Shown piece by piece: positions 60,264-64,000 of a stretch of 64,000 nt of DNA. Source of the stretch: Chromatiales bacterium. GTDB taxonomy: Bacteria > Pseudomonadota > Gammaproteobacteria > Steroidobacterales > GCA-2729495. Within the stretch, counting starts at the first letter, position 1. Each line of letters begins with the position of its first letter. The translations under genes and the position numbers were made by a program. The notes under the pieces were generated by a model that did not search any database, was not told the DNA's origin, and saw only the letters and a program-made list of their open reading frames with translations. Location of the stretch: the NCBI GenBank assembly GCA_018699155.1, contig JABIQA010000109.1:1-64000 (forward strand). The letters are read 5' to 3'.

Positions 60264-61040
60264 CTATGCAGCAACCGCCTGACGCCGCTGCATAACCTCG
60301 CTTGCCAGTGCGAGGTACGCCATCGAACCGCGGGAACGGGGCGCATGCTTCAATACAGGCACGCCAAAGCTGGGCGCCTCGGCTAAACGCACGTTTCGAG
60401 GAATAATAGTGCTGTATATAGTGTCTGCGAAGTGCTCGGCCAATTGCGTTGAAACATCAGTAGACAAGCGGTTTCGGGGATCATACATGGTGCGCAGCAG
60501 ACCTTCGATTTCCAGCTTGTGGTTAACCGAATTGCGCACCTGGCGTATGGTCTCCAGCAAAGACGATAAGCCCTCAAGCGCATAAAATTCGCACTGCACT
60601 GGCACCAGCACGCCATCAGCGGCCGTCATCGCATTCAAGGTAAGCATGTTAATAGTGGGCGGGCAGTCGATCAGGATGAAATCGTAGCGATCCTGAACGG
60701 TTTCAAGCGCAGCGCGCAGCTTGGTCTCACGGCCCAGTTCCTGCATAAGGCGCACTTCAGCAGCGGTTAGATCGGAGTTTGCCGGCATCAGATGGTAACC
60801 GGCGGCTTCTGCGTCGATAATCGCATCAGAGGCGCTAACTTCGCCTAAAAGAACTTCGCAACTGGTTGCCGTGAGATTATTTTTATCCACGCCGCTGCCG
60901 GTGCTCGCATTGCCCTGCGGATCAAGGTCGACCAACAAAACACGCTGGTCCCCAGCCGCTAATGAGGCGCCCAAATTTACCGCGGTAGTGGTTTTGCCCA
61001 CGCCACCTTTTTGATTGGATACTGCAATTATTCGGGCCAT
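60264..61040 (-). CDS. parA: Chromosome-partitioning ATPase ParA
   Basis: 258 residues from the ATG at 61040 (GGA 7 bp upstream), giving MARIIAVSNQKGGVGKTT with the deviant Walker A. Other motifs are LLVDLDPQGNASTG and FILIDCPPT. It moves ParB-parS complexes. Operon partner of parB, 51 bp upstream. Confidence 0.96.
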   Translation of the reverse strand: MARIIAVSNQKGGVGKTTTAVNLGASLAAGDQRVLLVDLDPQGNASTGSGVDKNNLTATSCEVLLGEVSASDAIIDAEAAGYHLMPANSDLTAAEVRLMQELGRETKLRAALETVQDRYDFILIDCPPTINMLTLNAMTAADGVLVPVQCEFYALEGLSSLLETIRQVRNSVNHKLEIEGLLRTMYDPRNRLSTDVSTQLAEHFADTIYSTIIPRNVRLAEAPSFGVPVLKHAPRSRGSMAYLALASEVMQRRQAVAA

Positions 61041-61141
61041 TGGTTTTTCCATTGGTCAGTGGCGTTTAGCGCCGTGCGGCTGCCATTGGAATCGCCGACC
61101 CCTGTCGCGCAACCCCCCGGATAGCCTAAATTTTCGTTCAG

Positions 61142-61756
61142 TTACCTCAGCGGCCCCAGCATCACCATATGCCGCTCAGCATCCAAGCCTGGAACATCAA
61201 CAGGCTGCGAACTGACCTCCCATTGTGCCTTATTTAATGCGTCAATTTCCTCTTTTGGCAACTTCCCTTTCATCGCCAGCAGGTATCCTTCAGTCCGGAG
61301 CAGCGGGCGACAGACGTGCGCGAATGCATCCAGGGAACTGAATGCACGCGACACAATAGTAGTGAACTTATCGGGGGAGGCATATTCCTCGATGCGTGAC
61401 TTTTCCACGCGTACGTTTGCCAACTCAAGCTGCCGCACAGCATATTCAATAAATCGGGTTTTCTTGCCATTGGTATCGAGCAGGGTGAACGCAACGTCAG
61501 GATGCGCTATTGCCAGCGGTATTCCGGGCAGGCCGGCGCCAGTGCCCACGTCGAGCACCGCAGTGCCGCGGAGGTATGGCAATACCGTCAATGAGTCCAG
61601 CAAATGCAGCACCACCATATCGTGCGGATCACGAATGGCGGTGAGGTTATAGGCCTTATTCCACTTCTGTAATAACTCGAGGTAGGCCAACAATGAATCT
61701 GCAAGGCCTGCATCGAGGCTAAGCTTGTTCAGTCCGTCCAATAGCAGTCTGCGCAT
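61142..61756 (-). CDS. rsmG: 16S rRNA (guanine-527-N7) methyltransferase
   Basis: 204 residues. SAM loop VLDVGTGAGLPGIPLAI, and AYNLTAIRDPHDMVVLHLLDSL typical of GidB. Methylates G527 in 16S rRNA; loss can give streptomycin resistance. Preceded in the same direction, 4 bp away, by the AcuI-like gene. Confidence 0.95.
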   Translation of the reverse strand: MRRLLLDGLNKLSLDAGLADSLLAYLELLQKWNKAYNLTAIRDPHDMVVLHLLDSLTVLPYLRGTAVLDVGTGAGLPGIPLAIAHPDVAFTLLDTNGKKTRFIEYAVRQLELANVRVEKSRIEEYASPDKFTTIVSRAFSSLDAFAHVCRPLLRTEGYLLAMKGKLPKEEIDALNKAQWEVSSQPVDVPGLDAERHMVMLGPLR

Positions 61757-61760
61757 GTGC

Positions 61761-62750
61761 TTAGCTCAAGCGCACCAGTGTGCGCCCGATGATTTTGCCA
61801 TCCACATAGGGCTGAAATGCCGGCATCAGAGTATCGAGAGTCAGTGCCGTACTTTCCATTAACGCCAGATGTCTTGGGCGCAGATCGGTAGCAATGCGCT
61901 GCCAAATTGCGACACGCAATTCTCGCGGCACGTCGACCGAGTTAATACCCAAAAGGTTTACACCCCGCAAAATAAAGGGCATGACCGTCGTGTTCACCTC
62001 AAAGCCCTGAGCCAAGCCAATAGCGGCGATGTTGGCATTCGGAGACGCGTTCCGGATCAACCCCGCGAGAGTTTCACCTCCGAGGTTATCGATAGCTCCG
62101 GACCACAAGCCCTTTTCCAGCGGGCGTTTACCAAAATCAAATTCTTTAAGGTCGAGCACTTCACTCGCCCCCAGGCTCTTGAGGTAATCGGCCTGCTCGG
62201 GCTTGGTGCTCATGGCCATCACGGAATAGCCCAGTCCTGCCAACATATCGATAGCAACACTGCCCACACCGCCGGTAGCTCCGGTAACCGCAATCGCGCC
62301 ATTAGCGGGTCGCTGACCGTTCAATTCCATCCGATGAATCGCATACGCGGCGGTAAACCCTGCGGTGCCAATTAACATGGCATCACGGCTCGAGAGCTCA
62401 TCCGGTATCGGAATAGGGCCGCCGGAGGGAAGACTTGCCACCTCGGTAAACCCACCATCACGAACTTCGCTTAGACCGCCACCATTCATCAGAACGCGCT
62501 GGCCGACAGCAATATCCGGATCTTCGGAGCTAATAACAGTGCCTGCAATATCAACACCACCGACCAATGGTGAGGTCCTCAAAATACGTCCTGCGCCGGT
62601 CGCTGCCAGTGCGTCTTTGTAATTAATGCTCGACCACTCGCCCTTCACAACAACTTCACCTGGTGTGAGATCAGCAAGAGTCAGCTCTTCAACGCCCGCA
62701 GAAACGCCGGATTTGTCCGCATGCACGCGAAATGCTCTAAATGACTTCAT
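61761..62750 (-). CDS. Acrylyl-CoA reductase-like MDR oxidoreductase (AcuI/YhdH family)
   Basis: 329 residues from the ATG at 62750, the usual AcuI/YhdH length; a longer frame to 62876 runs into the next gene and is rejected. MDR fold: SSINYKDALAATGAGRILR, VGGVDIAGTV, nucleotide-binding VTGATGGVGSVAIDMLAGLG and the LGINSVDVP segment. No structural-zinc Cys cluster. AcuI reduces acryloyl-CoA to propionyl-CoA with NADPH, in DMSP breakdown or detoxification. No dmd/acu partner is visible, so substrate is inferred from family. Confidence 0.88.
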   Translation of the reverse strand: MKSFRAFRVHADKSGVSAGVEELTLADLTPGEVVVKGEWSSINYKDALAATGAGRILRTSPLVGGVDIAGTVISSEDPDIAVGQRVLMNGGGLSEVRDGGFTEVASLPSGGPIPIPDELSSRDAMLIGTAGFTAAYAIHRMELNGQRPANGAIAVTGATGGVGSVAIDMLAGLGYSVMAMSTKPEQADYLKSLGASEVLDLKEFDFGKRPLEKGLWSGAIDNLGGETLAGLIRNASPNANIAAIGLAQGFEVNTTVMPFILRGVNLLGINSVDVPRELRVAIWQRIATDLRPRHLALMESTALTLDTLMPAFQPYVDGKIIGRTLVRLS

Positions 62751-62793
62751 TAAATGGCTCCTATCGGGGCATTGTCCATGATGCTGAGCAAAA

Positions 62794-63264
62794 TCAAAGC
62801 GCCTCGCATATATCCTGCTGAAGCTCAGGGTCTTCAGGCTCGGTTTGTGGCGGGTAGCGTTTAATGACTTCACCATCGCGATTAATCAGAAACTTTTCAA
62901 AGTTCCATTCGATGTCGCCGGGAAATGCGGTGGTAAGCCACGCATAAAGAGGATGCTGATCTTCGCCGTTGACCTTTATTTTTTCGGTTAACGGAAACGT
63001 CACGCCATAGTTTGTTTTACAGAAGTCTTCAATGTCATTCGCGTTGCCCGGCTCCTGCGCGCCGAACTGGTTACACGGCAAACCCACCACCGTAAAATCC
63101 TGACCTTTTAATTCTTCATACAGCTTCTGCAGGCCGGCGTAGTGTGGTGTTAATCCGCATTGGCTCGCGACATTAACGAGGAGCACAACCTTACCGTCTA
63201 AACCCAAAATGATATCTTTTTCTCCGGCCAAGGGGGCGATACTGAAGCTTTGTAGATTGCTCAT
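62794..63264 (-). CDS. Glutathione peroxidase (Cys type)
   Basis: 156 residues from the ATG at 63264 (GGAG 7 bp upstream). Catalytic Cys36 lies in NVASQCGLTPHY; VVGLPCNQFGAQEPG and WNFEKFLINRDG are the other family motifs. It reduces peroxides using glutathione or thioredoxin. Gor at 33.4 kb can regenerate glutathione. Cys replaces selenocysteine, as in most bacterial members. Confidence 0.95.
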   Translation of the reverse strand: MSNLQSFSIAPLAGEKDIILGLDGKVVLLVNVASQCGLTPHYAGLQKLYEELKGQDFTVVGLPCNQFGAQEPGNANDIEDFCKTNYGVTFPLTEKIKVNGEDQHPLYAWLTTAFPGDIEWNFEKFLINRDGEVIKRYPPQTEPEDPELQQDICEAL

Positions 63265-63313
63265 GGTTGTTCTCCAAAATAGTAAATTCAATAGGTCTGC
63301 AGATTTGTATTAT

Positions 63314-64000
63314 TCAATCCGCCAAATGGCAGGCGACCATACTACGCCCAACAGCGCGCAGGGGCGGCTCTTCGTTGGCGCAACGGGGCTCTGCTAACGG
63401 ACAGCGGGTGCAAAATGCACACCCGGCTGGGGGGTGTAACGGCGATGGCAGATCCCCTGAAATCGCTGCAAAACCAAGGCTTTGCTGAATTTTCGGGTCA
63501 GGAATGGGCACCGCTGATATCAATGCCCGAGTATAGGGGTGACGAGGGCTTGAGTAGATCTCATCGCGATCGGCCAGCTCAACAACCTTGCCCAAATACA
63601 TCACCATTACACGGTGGCTAATCTGCCGGACAACGGCAAGATCATGTGCAATAAACACTAACGATAAATTAAGCTCTTTCTGCAGCTCTATTAGCAGCTG
63701 AACAACTTTCGCCTGCACTGACACATCCAACGCACTTACCGGTTCATCACATACAATTAGCTTTGGCTCAAACATCAACGCCCGGGCAATACCGATGCGC
63801 TGACATTGGCCACCTGAAAATTCATGGGGATATCGCGTCAGTTGCTCAGGACTCAAGCCAACTTTTTCTATCATAATACTGGCTCGACGTAACTTTTCTG
63901 CGCGACTGAGATTTGGGTGATAGGTATCAAGGGGCTCACATAAAATATCGGCAATAGTCATTCGTGGATTAAGCGACGCGAGCGGGTCCTGAAAAATAAT
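63314..64000 (-). CDS. Oligopeptide/dipeptide ABC transporter ATPase, OppF/DppF type (5' end outside window)
   Basis: Open to the right edge; the visible part starts at the Q-loop (FQDPLASLNPRMTIADIL) and runs to the end, so the Walker A lies outside. Signature HEFSGGQCQRIGIARALM (with C where R is usual), Walker B KLIVCDEPVSALD, then H-loop FIAHDLAVV. The C-terminal oligo_HPY zinc-like domain PPAGCAFCTRCPLAEPRC identifies the Opp/Dpp group. It powers peptide uptake. Confidence 0.93.
   Translation of the reverse strand: MIFQDPLASLNPRMTIADILCEPLDTYHPNLSRAEKLRRASIMIEKVGLSPEQLTRYPHEFSGGQCQRIGIARALMFEPKLIVCDEPVSALDVSVQAKVVQLLIELQKELNLSLVFIAHDLAVVRQISHRVMVMYLGKVVELADRDEIYSSPRHPYTRALISAVPIPDPKIQQSLGFAAISGDLPSPLHPPAGCAFCTRCPLAEPRCANEEPPLRAVGRSMVACHLAD

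Noticed and set aside
59027-62000. parS site near parAB
   Set aside because: I looked for the TGTTTCACGTGAAACA-type palindrome and saw none in the par region or elsewhere in the window; parS is probably nearer to oriC.
62751-62876. Longer N terminus for the AcuI-like reductase
   Set aside because: The extra 42 residues overlap the glutathione peroxidase gene and do not resemble the family; the ATG at 62750 gives the standard start.

Overview
The window reads as a piece of a gammaproteobacterial chromosome, probably a marine lineage near the Pseudomonadales/Cellvibrionales. This placement is inferred from gene order and protein similarity as I recognise it; no 16S gene is present. Two conserved neighbourhoods support it: rsmB-fmt-def facing LysM-dprA-smg-topA-tsaC-aroE (22.5-33.3 kb), and rsmG-parA-parB-atpIBEFHAGDC-glmU-glmS (48.0-61.8 kb). 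Coding density is high. I see no CRISPR array, no insertion sequence, no phage genes and no tRNA or rRNA gene.

Layout. 0-15 kb holds mixed metabolic and transport genes: DUF924 (cut by the left edge), thiolase, an AGCS amino-acid symporter with a large extra loop, an AEC carrier, a cytochrome b561/YceI pair, a family 6 DNA glycosylase, beta-carbonic anhydrase, an FAH-family hydrolase, a MATE pump, a sulfotransferase, a VOC protein, acetyl-CoA synthetase, a 5'-3' exonuclease and an HNH endonuclease. 14.9-15.7 kb is the one long gene-poor interval. It contains a decayed DUF3106 gene, a 23-bp inverted repeat, an AT-rich stretch and a group of DnaA-box-like sequences just before priA. 15.7-22.5 kb is a rightward run: priA, argS, SPOR protein, CapA-like lipoprotein and a D-cysteine desulfhydrase/ACC deaminase-like enzyme. 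22.5-38.9 kb carries translation and DNA-maintenance genes (rsmB, fmt, def, LysM protein, dprA, smg, topA, tsaC, tag, aroE, gor, prlC, xth), ending in an unfamiliar HD-domain protein. 39-48 kb is a more variable zone: a SHOCT-type lipoprotein, two proteins I cannot assign, an alpha/beta hydrolase, UspA, a CPA2 antiporter, an LLM oxidoreductase, an orphan FetB-like permease, an outer-membrane barrel, GNAT and HIT proteins. 48-62 kb is the leftward par/atp/glm block. 62-64 kb has an AcuI/YhdH-type reductase, glutathione peroxidase and an oligopeptide ABC ATPase cut by the right edge.

How it fits together. In related bacteria the parAB-atp block is transcribed away from oriC, so its leftward direction here suggests that oriC lies to the right of the window. 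The atp operon has a good sigma-70-like promoter before atpI and a strong terminator after atpC. Just past that terminator is an isolated PEP-CTERM-type C-terminal tail (51.6-51.75 kb), the relic of a sorted surface protein. I found no clear new multi-gene system. The best leads are the DnaA-box/AT-rich region before priA, the PEP-CTERM relic, the decayed DUF3106 gene, the extra domain in the AGCS symporter, and the HD-domain protein at 37.8 kb.
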